The notes: generated from the letters alone by a model not told the origin. A DNA stretch of 64,000 nt from Cerrena zonata (GCA_038087015.1 JASBNA010000063.1:124001-188000); one strand, 5' to 3'; numbered from the stretch's first letter, positions 41,735 through 52,207 are shown. A program made the numbers and translations.

Positions 41735-42759
41735 TATTTTTTATACTTTTCCCTGCCCAGCCAAAGATACTTACATCGATGTAAAGATTACAGATGTATA
41801 TATATATATATATATCTATATTTACGATGTCATCGTATATATGGCCGCAAATATCTAAAGGCAAAATTTCAGTTAACTGGGTGCTAGCACGTCATCGAGT
41901 TGAGACTTTTGTCATATTGATTTTTCAAATTCAGCCGTTGTTGCATTTGTCCGGCGATTTATCCATAATTACAACACTAGCTATGTTTTTGTTGAGATCA
42001 GGAGATACAACTGAGCAATTGTAATATTAACTAAGTTAATAGGTGTGAAGAACTACAATGTTTCTCGTCATTTAGAGGTAAATCTCTCCCACCAAGCATC
42101 TTTTTTCAATAATAATGAATAAACCTGAGATCGAATTTGGTTAGTGAAAAGCCGATTTTTTTTTTCAACTATAAGATAAACCATCTTTATAGTGAATCTA
42201 GGATATGAATCGAGTCGACAGAAAATTTACGTACTAGTGTGGCTCATACGGCTGTCTAATTTAATTTTTCTTTTTTTTTTTTTTGACAGGTCAAACGATC
42301 GAGTGCCTATTGGTGCACCTAATTAAGCAAGAACATAGAAAGGAAATCTTGACTCAAATATAAGTAGCGTGTAAGTTTAATCACTGATGAAGGCAGGGTT
42401 AATACCAAAGGTCTAATAATCGGATGTTAATACGGACTAAAACTGTAACATTCTATTTTTATACTTTTGAGGTATGTCTATCATTTTTGAAAAACCATCA
42501 CCACTCAAAATGAACTACTGAGTACTATTAACTCTTTCCATTAGAGAACTTTCGACACACTGAGCAATATCAGAATACCCTCAGCGTCAAGGATTCCAAA
42601 AGAATAGAAGTGGTAGTAAACAATTCTATTGCCATCTTACTCTTTCGAAAAACGAAATACATTTTTAAGATATACTTTCTATCGAAAAAAAATTAATTAC
42701 AATATGACACCAAGTCTCTTCGTGTACCTCATATTAATTATCATTACTCCTGTTCAGGA
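41735..42759. other. Gene-poor region upstream of the OPT gene
   Basis: OPT promoter at the left, with a TA run at 41797-41815. Then about 900 bp of AT-rich, apparently non-coding sequence with a poly-T tract at 42270-42285. A segment around 42232-42262 is similar to one at 43960-43990 (see findings). Confidence 0.4.
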
Positions 42760-43474
42760 ATGATGGGAGACACGCGCCCGAGCTATTATAATAGCAGTAA
42801 CTGCTATTGTTTGGTGTGCAATTTCATTAATGATCAATCTTTCCACCAGTTGCTGGACAACTGACTTGTCAAACCAAAGCTCTTTCGTATATAGCGAAGA
42901 GTGTGTGTCGGATATAGGAATTGCAACACTATTTATGGCATTGGTACTAAGGTTTTAGCATATGTAGCAAGGCCCTCTAATGCTCCATACTCCATCGAAT
43001 ATAGCGATAATATTCCATATTATCATATTGACTTAGAAAACAGGGGATTCTCGAGACGGGACGACGAGGTGTCTAACCTTACTACTTTTAATAGAGATTT
43101 GTTTTCCATACCATGGAACTCAGGCTATTTGACAGACCAGTTAGTATTAACACTTGGAGGCAATGATGTTCCTGCTCATATTGCCAGATACTCTAGAGGC
43201 ATTGGTATGGAGCTAGATTTATTATTGGCGGGGAGTCTTACTGATACTGCATTAGACACTGTGGAAATAGATAGGTATTCAATCAATGAATTTGGAATGT
43301 GTGTGGGGAGCTAGTTCTAGAGGGATCAACCTGTTCGCTGCTCAATACGAGGATACTGGCTCGAATGTTCATCACGGGTATATTGGGAGTGGAAGTAAGA
43401 TCAAATGCGGCATATATAGTCATACCGAGACTCACGATATTTGCAGAGTAGGGGACGATGTTATAACTATGTAA
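42760..43474 (+). pseudogene. Broken ORF of a secreted-protein-like gene, family unknown
   Basis: Three overlapping plus-strand reading frames follow one another and together span about 238 codons. The first, near 42780-42840, encodes a hydrophobic, signal-anchor-like stretch (AIIIAVTAIVWCAISL). The second (open from 42901, informative from about 42950 to 43300) is polar, with a dibasic RR pair. The third (about 43300-43474) carries Cys, Gly and His residues. The frame changes lie near 42765, 42940-42960 and 43300, and there is no intact start. A hydrophobic N-terminus, Cys residues and a dibasic site suggest a processed secreted protein, of which killer-factor-like proteins are one possibility among several. 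I recognise no family. Read as a relic. Confidence 0.35.
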
Positions 43475-44883
43475 TAGAGCATAGAACGTAAAAGTAGATA
43501 AGGCTGCATAGACAAAAGCTAGAGAATACAAATTAGTGATAATATCAAAATTCTACGATAGTAAAGGAATCCAGCTAAAATTTGCAACCAACTTGAGGCT
43601 TGGTAAACTGCCAAGCTTGGTCGTTTATGGCCAAAGCTGTTGCAACCGATCTTGACGCGACATACAACCGCGACATTTGTGATGACGAGCGACATTTCAT
43701 CTCCAACCACATGGTGCTATATCAACTTGTAGATTGAGAGAACATATTTAAATGATTAAAAAATGAGATCAAACCGTGACGAATCAAGAGTCGAAACTAA
43801 GAGCATAACAAATACCTGTTTTGCGAGCTTTGATATTGATAATTTTCAGTCTAAAGCAGATATGAATGAAAAATCTCGAGTCATACACTGAAAGTATGTA
43901 AGAGATTAGTTCCCGATGAAGATGAATGTTACATTCCCAAAACCAAGTGGAAAGATTTAAGCTACTGTGGCTTACACGGCTGCGCAATGAGGTTACATGG
44001 TATACTCCGATCGAAAGGCTATCCACGGGGATAAAATAGAGCATACTAAAAATAGAACAAACTTTAATATTATTGTTTATAACTCGTAAGAGCGATGGAA
44101 TTAGAAGCATTCGTAATTTAACCAATATATAGGAATGGTTACATTCGTAAATATACAGTATTAAACGAGATTAGTACGAACACGAAATTACATCTATTGG
44201 TTTATAATGCAATTATGCATATTACTTGTTTGAGTTGGGTCTGTCGAAGATCATTCAACTTGGCAGAACAACCAAGAAAGTCAATACAAAGTATAGTCAT
44301 ATAACAAACCATAATACTTCTGAGTCATCTATCGGGCTGATCAGACCTATGCCATGACACACGCAATAAGACATTAGCCAGATACTGAGATGTAATTGGT
44401 AGTGGATTAACTTATTACCTAGCTCAATCTTTACGCCGTAATTAAAGGGAGTTAAATAGTAAAACCAAATGATAGAATAAAGTGTATTTACCGAAGAATG
44501 TCTCTTTGGTCGAAGCCTATACTTCAACCAATGAAGCCGTCCCCACGGTAAAGAAGAAGTACACTTTTCATTTCCACTTACGTGGGGGTGTCTATTTATA
44601 GAATGATATATAGGATATCTTTGTGAGAACCTACTTCATACTGACTTTATTATTCTGGTATAGACCAGATCGACAGACCTTGGTCTGACCAAAAAAACAA
44701 AACAACCGCATTTCATTAAATTTTTCAGCTGGATTCCATAGAAGCAAGTTCTGGGATTACGACAGTGCTCTAATTTCCTTTCTATCACTTCATTCTAATA
44801 AAATAGCTCAAAAAAAGCCCAAATTTCACATCCAAAACACCCACACACCGGACAAAGCGGAATTCGATTTTGGCATAAAACAA
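43475..44883. other. Gene-poor region left of tRNA-Thr
   Basis: About 1.4 kb without a supported gene. Minus-strand open frames at 43519-43710, 43784-44125 and 44297-44527 show no family features. Sequence of this kind next to a tRNA gene is a common landing zone for LTR elements, but no LTR with matching ends was found. Confidence 0.4.
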
Positions 44884-44976
44884 GCTTCTATGGCCAAGTT
44901 GGTAAGGCACCTCACTTGTATAACTTTGTTGTCCAGGGTTATGAGGCGATCCATGGTTCGAATCCGTGTGGAAGCA
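44884..44976 (+). tRNA. tRNA-Thr (TGT) with a 20-nt intron
   Basis: Acceptor stem GCTTCTA/TGGAAGC (one G-U pair), discriminator A at 44976. The body TGGCCAAGTTGGTAAGGC matches fungal tRNA-Thr. The anticodon stem is CCTCA/TGAGG with anticodon TGT at 44917-44919. The extra sequence 44921-44940 sits after position 37, the canonical place of nuclear tRNA introns. T-arm CATGG-TTCGAAT-CCGTG. A T8 terminator follows at about 44983. Confidence 0.92.
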
Positions 44977-45120
44977 GGCATTATTTTTTTTCTTCTCCAT
45001 TGTTTACCTATTGACGAGAATAGAATTAAAGAAATAGGGTTTTACTCGTGTAAGCCAAATGACGCCATGGGTATTTTCTGCTCAACTATACGACCACTAC
45101 AATAGTATACCAGGATGTTT

Positions 45121-45204
45121 ATCAGCATATATATCAGCATGGATATCAGCATGGATATCAGCATGGATATCAGCATGGATATCAGTATGGACATCAGCAT
45201 GTAT
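45121..45204. repeat. 12-bp minisatellite, seven units
   Basis: Seven exact-length units of consensus ATCAGCATGGAT. Units 2-5 are identical; units 1, 6 and 7 differ at the margins. Because 12 is a multiple of 3, it reads as a repeated ISAW peptide on the plus strand. The surrounding frame has no other sign of being a gene. Confidence 0.95.
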
Positions 45205-45955
45205 TGGTATATCATACCTACCGGTACCTATGGGCACGGGCGGATTTGAACAGAGTGTGTATGGAAATAACGGAAGGGGTAGTATATTTCTAGATCCTTA
45301 ACGGCCGAAGAACCGGAACAAAAGGAAAGAACACCACTTACATCGTGCTAACGAGTATCCTGCGTGAAGATCGCCGGAGGAGGTCGTGCGCGCGCGGCCC
45401 AGGCACCACCAATCGACCCCCCCAGCGACAAAGAATCGCCAATTTCAGATGTACGGAGCGCAGGACCCGCTTGACGTGCTCCCCCGGCGAGTGATGTAAT
45501 GGGTCTTATCGGTGTCGTCTACAACCAGCCCCAACATCGTATTCTGGCGGAAGGAGAATGGATAAGCATTGAGACACGATGAGTCAATTGCCCAAGAGCT
45601 TTTAGTTATGGTTTAGGTAAAAAATAACTGAAGATTAATTAAAATGCATGAGCAAGCACCCCGAATTAGGATAATTGTTTCATATTTGACTTATTGAGGT
45701 TTTGAAATCTAGCCCTTTTTTTTTTGTTTCGGTAGTCCTTTTTATCTGAGTTAAACAGCAAGCAATACAGAAAAAAAAAAACAACAAAACCCTGGGTATT
45801 ATGCTGATGGAGGTAAACCCTTGGGGTATTCTTTGTTTTTCGATACTCTTTTAATCTTTGTATTGTAAGAATGACTGGTTATTACGATTTACTTCCATCT
45901 TTAAGAGAGATGGATTAAAAAATATTGTATTAGTGCGTGTGTTCTTTTTTTTTGA

Positions 45956-45990
<35 letters not shown>

Positions 45991-46085
45991 TTTGGTGGTT
46001 TTTTTTTTTTTTGTTTTCAGTGGGTTTTTTTTTTGTTTTGGTGTGTCTTTTCTTTTTAGGCCTCGAACTTTTGTTCCAAAAATCC

Positions 46086-46093
46086 TATATAAA
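46086..46093 (+). promoter_or_regulatory. TATA box for the 36-residue ORF
   Basis: TATATAAA lies about 70 bp before the ATG at 46160. It follows very long T tracts, a common arrangement of strong yeast promoters. Confidence 0.45.
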
Positions 46094-46159
46094 CTGGGAA
46101 ATCCCACATTTTATCTTCTGCTTTCTCTGCCCCATATAATCAAATTCGCTCATTTTAAA

Positions 46160-46270
46160 ATGCCTTCTTCTAATAATACCCAAGCTACTCAACCAATGGC
46201 TCAAGTTACCATGCCTAACTTTGGTCCCAGCTCCAGCAAGTCTGGTTCCTCCGATAAAAAGTCTTCTTAG
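46160..46270 (+). CDS. 36-residue Ser-rich protein, unknown
   Basis: ATG at 46160, stop TAG at 46268-46270. The product is MPSSNNTQATQPMAQVTM at its N-terminus and ends SSSKSGSSDKKSS: polar, Ser/Asn/Gln rich, without a membrane segment. Codons are those of highly expressed yeast genes (TCT, ACC, GCT, GGT, TCC). A TATA box sits 70 bp upstream. The frame stays open further up into the poly-T tract, but those codons only encode Phe and are unlikely to be used. No family recognised. A small regulatory peptide or a chance ORF are both possible. Confidence 0.45.
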   Translation: MPSSNNTQATQPMAQVTMPNFGPSSSKSGSSDKKSS

Positions 46271-46875
46271 ACATGATGATGATTATTTTTCTATCTAGTG
46301 CCCTAGTTTAAACTAGTCTGTGTTATATTTTTTGTTATATTTTTTTGTTGAATTTTTCTCGTGTGAGTCTTTTTCTTCTTATCCCTTGATATTACGAAGT
46401 TTCTACGATATTGCTACTATTACTCATACTATTGGTGTACCACTTGGTATGCTCTTGGTATACTCATACTATTGGTGTTTTATGAATATTTTTGATTTTT
46501 TTTTTTTTTTGATTTTTTGATTTTTTTTTTTCTCTTCTTCTTCGCTATACCTTAAACAAGGTTATTTTACTTCTTTTTTTTTTTTGGCTTTTTCTTTTAC
46601 TGTTGTTTTGTTATATATCTATATATTAAGTTTATCTTGAGAGGTTGAGATGAGAAATATGTAATGCGCGCAACGTTTGACCCCTTTACGTAATACGTGT
46701 GTTTACGTAAAAAACAGAACCATCACCAGTGGGGTATTGGAGCGGGCGTGTGGTTACCCAGAACCAGCCAGAACACCCGGACACCAGAGATGTGGTGTTT
46801 TTTCTGATCAGCTTGTTTTGTTGATCAAGGATAGCCGCCACCTCTTGATGGAAGTCTAGTATTCCCCTTCCTAAG
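46271..46875. other. Region upstream of MGM1
   Basis: Left part is T-rich (3' flank of the small ORF). Right part is the MGM1 promoter with two TTACGTAA sites. No gene. Confidence 0.45.
46686..46710. promoter_or_regulatory. Two TTACGTAA bZIP-type palindromes, MGM1 promoter
   Basis: Identical 8-bp palindromes at 46686-46693 and 46703-46710, 17 bp apart, about 170-190 bp before the MGM1 start. TTACGTAA is a recognised yeast bZIP site (Yap/Cst6-type). Confidence 0.45.
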
Positions 46876-49416
46876 ATGATACCCAGAGCTGGTCTAAGGC
46901 CATACTCCAGGCTAATACGCACGTCGTATCCGCTTGTCAGAAACGCCCGCTTCGGGCCCAACGCCCAGCTTGTGCAATCAAGAAACATCGGCTTTATCAA
47001 AATTTTATCAAAAGTTGTTCGAGTTCCAGCTTATGTGGGTGGAACCATGGCCGCCGGGGGGTCCTACGTTGCTTATAAAGTCGAACAGGCGTCCAGCTAT
47101 ACCAACGATCGATTATCGGCATTCAAGGATTTCACCAATTCGATGTTTGATAAAACGAGCGATTTTTTAAAATCAAGTAATTCATCGGACTCATCTAGCT
47201 CAGGCCAAAGTGATGGTGGTAGCGGTGGTGGTGGTGGTGGTGGTGATACTAGTGCCACCGCAGTGGCCACCGCGGCAGCAGTGGGGCTTTCGTCGGATGA
47301 CGAAGAAACCCTAATTGATGATGATGACGACGACGACAATGAAGAAGATTCAACTAATGACGATATACTAAACTTGACTAAACAAATGATTGAAATCCGG
47401 AACTTGCTAATGACAGTCGACTCCAGAAGCGACTCTCTCAAATTACCTTCTATTGTGGTGATTGGCTCTCAATCAAGTGGGAAATCCTCGGTTCTTGAAT
47501 CCATCGTGGGCCAGGAATTCTTACCTAAAGGTAGTAATATGGTGACCAGAAGACCAATTGAGTTAACTTTGATCAACTCGCCCAATTCGGCTCTGGAAAC
47601 TGCTGAATTTCCCGCCTTGAAAATATTTAATATCACCGATTTTAATCAAGTCCAAAAAACTCTATACGATTTGAATATGGCAGTCCCCATAAACGAATGC
47701 ATTTCTTCCGACCCCATCCAAATCACCATCAAATCTCCTAAAGTCCCCGACTTATCCTTGGTGGATTTGCCCGGTTATATTCAAATTGAAGCCGCTGATC
47801 AACCAATTGAATTAAAACAGAAAATCAGATCGGTTTGTGATAAATACTTGGAAAATCCAAATATCATCTTGGCCATCTCGGCGGCAGACGTTGACTTGGC
47901 TAATTCTTCTGCTTTGAAAGCCGCTAGAGTAGCCGACCCTAAAGGTGAAAGAACCATTGGGGTCATTACTAAAGTCGACTTGGTGGATCCTTCAATTGCT
48001 TATAAAATCTTGACTAATAAAAAATATCCTCTTAGAATGGGTTACGTGGGTGTGATCACTAAAGCTCCTCCTCAACAAGTAAGCGGAACAAACTTATTTA
48101 CTAGAAATAAAATTAACAGTTATCAATCATACGTTGCTCAACAAAACTATGAATATCAATTTTTCAAAAAAAATAAAGAAGAATTTTTTGGTACCGTTAC
48201 CAGTACTAAACATTTGAAAAAAAAATTAATGAAGGTGTTAGAAAAATCAATGGCAAATGCTTTAAGACCAACCCATTTGGCTATTCAACAAGAATTAGAA
48301 GAAACTAGTTATCAATTCAAAGTGGAATTTAACGATCGTCCTTTAACTCCTCAAATGTACTTGGCAAACAATATTGATATCTTGAAATTAACAACTAAAG
48401 AATTAAGTAATCATTTTTCAAGAAGAGAATTGAAATCTTTACTCAAAAATGAACTAGATCAAAAAGTTTTAAATTTATTAGCTGAAAGATACTGGAATAA
48501 ACCGGGCAATTTAAAAAATGATATTGAACCTAATTTAAAAGAATTATCTCAATTAGCAAATATTGATGATGACATTTATTGGCATAAAAAATTAGATTTA
48601 ACTACCAGTCTGTTAACTAAATTGGGTGTTGGTAGATTATCAACAAGTTTAATAACAAATTCTTTAATCACTGAAATTGAAAATTTGGTTGACTTCACTC
48701 AATTGAAAAATCATCCAATGGCTCGTAATGCAGTTAGTGAAGCTGCTAAATCAGTTTTAAGTGCTAAATATTATTCTACCGCTGATCAGGTTGAAAATTG
48801 TATCAAACCTTATAAATATGAAATCGAAATTGAAGATCGTGAATGGTTATCAAGTAAAGAAAATGCAGTCAATTTATTAAAAGAAGAAATCAGACAATGT
48901 GATGAAACTTTTTATAATTTGAAAAAATCAATCGGTGGAAGAAAACTACAACAAGTTATGACTTATCTTGATAAATTAGAATCAAACAGAACTGATACAA
49001 ATGATGCTTTGGGATTTCTGAATGAATTAATTGATAGAGGTAAAGAAGGTATTTTCTTAAAAGATAGATTATCTTTACTTAAGATGAGATATCAATTCAT
49101 TAAAAATTCTAAAAAATGTAAAAATAAAGAAAACAAATATCAATGTCCTGAAATCTTTTTGGATGCAGTGGCTTCAAAATTGACTTCAACTTCAATTCTA
49201 TTTTTAAATGTTGAATTATTAAGTGATTTTTATTATAACTTCCCAAGAGAGTTAGATCAAAGATTTTTCAATAACCTAACTAATGAAGAAATTGAATTAT
49301 TTGCCAAAGAAGATCCGAAAATTAAAAAACATATCGAATTACAAGAAAGAAAAGATTTATTAGAAACTGCCTTAAATAAAATGGAAAGTATATTGGCCAT
49401 ACAAAGAACTAAATAA
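46876..49416 (+). CDS. MGM1: Mitochondrial inner-membrane dynamin Mgm1
   Basis: Dynamin-family GTPase (Opa1 orthologue) for inner-membrane fusion and cristae. The Arg-rich presequence (residues 1-37) is followed by a hydrophobic segment (about 50-68). An Ala-rich stretch, TAVATAAAVG (about 129-137), is the likely rhomboid cleavage region. Between them are Ser and a Gly run; after them an Asp run (148-154). The GTPase domain has G1 GSQSSGKSS (197-205), the RRPIEL switch, G3 DLPG (about 297) and G4 TKVDLV (about 365). Stalk and effector regions follow to residue 846. Length is normal. The start is fixed by the presequence. Confidence 0.95.
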   Translation: MIPRAGLRPYSRLIRTSYPLVRNARFGPNAQLVQSRNIGFIKILSKVVRVPAYVGGTMAAGGSYVAYKVEQASSYTNDRLSAFKDFTNSMFDKTSDFLKSSNSSDSSSSGQSDGGSGGGGGGGDTSATAVATAAAVGLSSDDEETLIDDDDDDDNEEDSTNDDILNLTKQMIEIRNLLMTVDSRSDSLKLPSIVVIGSQSSGKSSVLESIVGQEFLPKGSNMVTRRPIELTLINSPNSALETAEFPALKIFNITDFNQVQKTLYDLNMAVPINECISSDPIQITIKSPKVPDLSLVDLPGYIQIEAADQPIELKQKIRSVCDKYLENPNIILAISAADVDLANSSALKAARVADPKGERTIGVITKVDLVDPSIAYKILTNKKYPLRMGYVGVITKAPPQQVSGTNLFTRNKINSYQSYVAQQNYEYQFFKKNKEEFFGTVTSTKHLKKKLMKVLEKSMANALRPTHLAIQQELEETSYQFKVEFNDRPLTPQMYLANNIDILKLTTKELSNHFSRRELKSLLKNELDQKVLNLLAERYWNKPGNLKNDIEPNLKELSQLANIDDDIYWHKKLDLTTSLLTKLGVGRLSTSLITNSLITEIENLVDFTQLKNHPMARNAVSEAAKSVLSAKYYSTADQVENCIKPYKYEIEIEDREWLSSKENAVNLLKEEIRQCDETFYNLKKSIGGRKLQQVMTYLDKLESNRTDTNDALGFLNELIDRGKEGIFLKDRLSLLKMRYQFIKNSKKCKNKENKYQCPEIFLDAVASKLTSTSILFLNVELLSDFYYNFPRELDQRFFNNLTNEEIELFAKEDPKIKKHIELQERKDLLETALNKMESILAIQRTK

Positions 49417-49490
49417 TTTTCTTAATTTTCTGTACATAGAAACTTGTCGTTTTTTTTTTTTTTTTTTTTATATATATATTCGTCTCTTGA

Positions 49491-51923
49491 TTAATTAACG
49501 ATTTTAACTATACGATCAAACAATGTATCTATTTGTATACCTTCTATGTTATCAAACACTGGTTGGAATGTATTCACATCAATTGCTTTGACAACCTGGG
49601 AACTATCATCAATTTTAACCGGAGCTGATTGAGATTGAGGTTGAGTACGAGGTTTTATAGGTTCATCAATCTTCAATAATGATTCATCTAATTTATCTAA
49701 TTTAAGTTTAGATGATGATATATAACCAATAGTTGAATTTAAATCGACGAAAATGAAGGAAGAATTGAAGTAACGAATTGATGAAATACCTTTATTATGA
49801 TCTAACACAGAAACCGGTTTTAATTGATCGGGTTTGAAAATGAAAATCTTTGATTTAATGTTCAAATCACTGTTATCTTTTGAATAATAATTTACCCCCA
49901 AGCATATTAATTGATTTGATCTATCGATTGAAATTAAATTTTTACCACCAATTGTTGTATTTACTTGTGCAACCAAGCTATTTTTCTGTCCAGTTAATAA
50001 GTTAAAAGATGTAATTCTTGTTTTGGATAAAATTATTAAATTATTATCGATTAATTTTAAAGATCTGATTTTAGATCCGGTTAAAGATGGAATTTTAAAT
50101 TGTTCATATGGTATAGTTTCAAAAGTAGTGGATGAAATTAAACTTATTGATAATTCATGACCTAAAATGATGATTGACCCATCATCAGACCAAGCACAAT
50201 CAACTGAATCGCTTTCCATGGCACCTGAAGGTTTTGATTTTCTTAAAGTCCAAGCAGTTTGTTGTTGCTTAGAGTTTGAATTTTTATAAATTTCTTTTGG
50301 AATTCTTGGTCTCCAAACTCTTAAACCTCCTTTATTATCAGCAGTTAAAAATGCAGTTCCTTGATGATAAGAAGAAGGAGCAGGAATTATTGACACAATT
50401 GGAGATGAATTACCATGAGGATCAAGAATTTTAGTAGTTAATTCCCAATGACCTTGTTTATCTTCTGCCGTAGACTTTTCAATAAATTTCCAAAACTTCA
50501 AAGCATATTGAGTATCATCTTTTGATAATAAATTATCAACTTCACTAGTAGCAACACTATCAAAGGTACACATCCATTCACCATTTTGAGTGAACGATAA
50601 CAATGATACCACTGGTTCAGCTAATTTAGTTTCTGATCTAACTTTACCAGTATTTAATGTGGGAGCAACGTCTTGCATGAAATTTTGTTCATTTTTAATT
50701 GGATCATAAGATTGAATTGAGGAATCGTATGGGAAATATAAATGGTTAGTAATTGGATGAATTTCAAATGAGGATGAATAATCGTAGATTAATTTTGATA
50801 AATCGAAATTTGATGGATTTTTATTAAAAGTTGATCTAGTCTTTGCTAATGAAGAGTGGATTGGATTATTGAATTTTGGTTTGATAGTGTTAATTGATAA
50901 TCTTGAGACCAAATCAATTGCCGATATTATTAAAATTTCGAGGTTTGAATCATTATTTGAGAATTCATTATCAGATTTTAAAGTTAAGGTATAGTAATCT
51001 GACTTATTTTCGTCAATGGTGATATTTTCTATAATTCCATTCAATCTTGGTAAAAATTGGTTTTTATCGGTTTCTAAATGCCAAAAGACAAGTACTTTTT
51101 CCAACCCCCCCGATAATAAGTAATTTCCATCTGGAGTGAATTCCAAGCTTTTAACTTGATCAATGTGCCATTTAAAGACTCGATGTGGTTTAGAGTTCAA
51201 TAATCCTCCGTATAAGAGCTGGATAGCACCAAGGTGAAACCCAATTGCAATGGTTGAAGTATTTGAAACCGCTAAACTAGTAACTTGTGATTTAGCATTG
51301 AATGATATAACTTCTTTTGTTGCTTCAACTTGACTTGAAAGATTCAGGCCTTCACTGTCATCTAAAATCGACAAATTATATAAAATAGCCTGGTGCAAAG
51401 TATTTATAAACAAGATTTTCTCACAATCATTGGAAATCGTATAATGGGTAACCGAATCAACATTCAAAATTTGTTCAACTTCAAGATTGCTTCTGTTCAC
51501 TTTAAGAAGTGTACGCAGAGAGTACTTCTGCATCTTCCCACTAACCAAATAGTATACCTTCTCCTTCACGGAAACAACCCCCACTACGTTTGTCTTAATA
51601 TCTTCCCTGGATATAATGGCTTCATCAACTTTTTCTCTCCAGTTAACCGTGGTGATCCTACCCAGACTGCTAAACAACAATAGGTGGTTCCCGTTCATTA
51701 TGTCTATGTTAGCTCCAACTACCTCGGAACAGTCGACTTCAATAGTTTTAATACACTGACGGGTAGATACAAAGTAAACCCTTATTTGACGATTTAGTAA
51801 AACAATATTGTACCGTCCATCTTGAGAGAATATCGAGGCACACGAAGAAGCATTAGGAAAGCTAACAGCTTTCCCTCCCGATGCCAAACTCAAAGACCAT
51901 TCGCCTGACTTGACCATACTCAC
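49491..51923 (-). CDS. NAN1: U3 snoRNP t-UTP subunit Nan1/Utp17
   Basis: WD40 protein of the t-UTP subcomplex (WDR75 orthologue) for pre-rRNA transcription and 18S processing in the nucleolus. There are recurring WD-type blocks such as HIDQVKSLEFTPDGNYLLSGGLEKVLVFWHLET (about residues 255-285) and FLTADNKGGLRVWRP (about 535-550). The N-terminus has SCASIFSQDGRYNIV. Length is 810 residues, slightly shorter than the 896 of baker's yeast. It shares a complex with Utp4, encoded 29 kb to the left. It is divergent from the RPB10 gene. Confidence 0.85.
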   Translation of the reverse strand: MSMVKSGEWSLSLASGGKAVSFPNASSCASIFSQDGRYNIVLLNRQIRVYFVSTRQCIKTIEVDCSEVVGANIDIMNGNHLLLFSSLGRITTVNWREKVDEAIISREDIKTNVVGVVSVKEKVYYLVSGKMQKYSLRTLLKVNRSNLEVEQILNVDSVTHYTISNDCEKILFINTLHQAILYNLSILDDSEGLNLSSQVEATKEVISFNAKSQVTSLAVSNTSTIAIGFHLGAIQLLYGGLLNSKPHRVFKWHIDQVKSLEFTPDGNYLLSGGLEKVLVFWHLETDKNQFLPRLNGIIENITIDENKSDYYTLTLKSDNEFSNNDSNLEILIISAIDLVSRLSINTIKPKFNNPIHSSLAKTRSTFNKNPSNFDLSKLIYDYSSSFEIHPITNHLYFPYDSSIQSYDPIKNEQNFMQDVAPTLNTGKVRSETKLAEPVVSLLSFTQNGEWMCTFDSVATSEVDNLLSKDDTQYALKFWKFIEKSTAEDKQGHWELTTKILDPHGNSSPIVSIIPAPSSYHQGTAFLTADNKGGLRVWRPRIPKEIYKNSNSKQQQTAWTLRKSKPSGAMESDSVDCAWSDDGSIIILGHELSISLISSTTFETIPYEQFKIPSLTGSKIRSLKLIDNNLIILSKTRITSFNLLTGQKNSLVAQVNTTIGGKNLISIDRSNQLICLGVNYYSKDNSDLNIKSKIFIFKPDQLKPVSVLDHNKGISSIRYFNSSFIFVDLNSTIGYISSSKLKLDKLDESLLKIDEPIKPRTQPQSQSAPVKIDDSSQVVKAIDVNTFQPVFDNIEGIQIDTLFDRIVKIVN

Positions 51924-52207
51924 TTTCTTCCAATCCTTCCGTTGTTGGGCTCTTGAAATCAGCTCTGCTGCTTATACTAATTTTTTTTCACCATCTCTTC
52001 GCTTCCTCTTCGCTCTCTTTACCTTTTTTTTTTTTGTTTTGTTAGACAAAAAGATTTTCAGTGAAGAGTGTGTAGCCACCAGATTTGTAATGAGAAAGAA
52101 AAAAAACCAGTGAAAAAGATAAAAACGAAGAGAAGATACAACTTGCTATTCATTTAGCTGAACAAATCCAGGCAAAGCAGGCTAGAAACCAGGCTAGATA
52201 GTGCAAG

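Larger units (their letters stand above)
44977..46159. other. Region between tRNA-Thr and the 36-residue ORF
   Basis: Holds the 12-bp minisatellite and a GC-rich patch at about 45350-45500 (many CG dinucleotides, a GCGCGCGCGG run), quite unlike its AT-rich surroundings. Very long T tracts at 45956-45987 and 46002-46012 precede a TATA box. No protein gene was recognised in the GC-rich patch. Confidence 0.45.

Noticed and set aside
43965..44306. Possible solo LTR starting TGTGGC and ending ATAACA
   Set aside because: No target-site duplication and no second copy with the same ends in the window.
45059..45301. 80-codon ORF with repeated ISAW peptide
   Set aside because: Created by the 12-bp minisatellite; flanks show no coding character.
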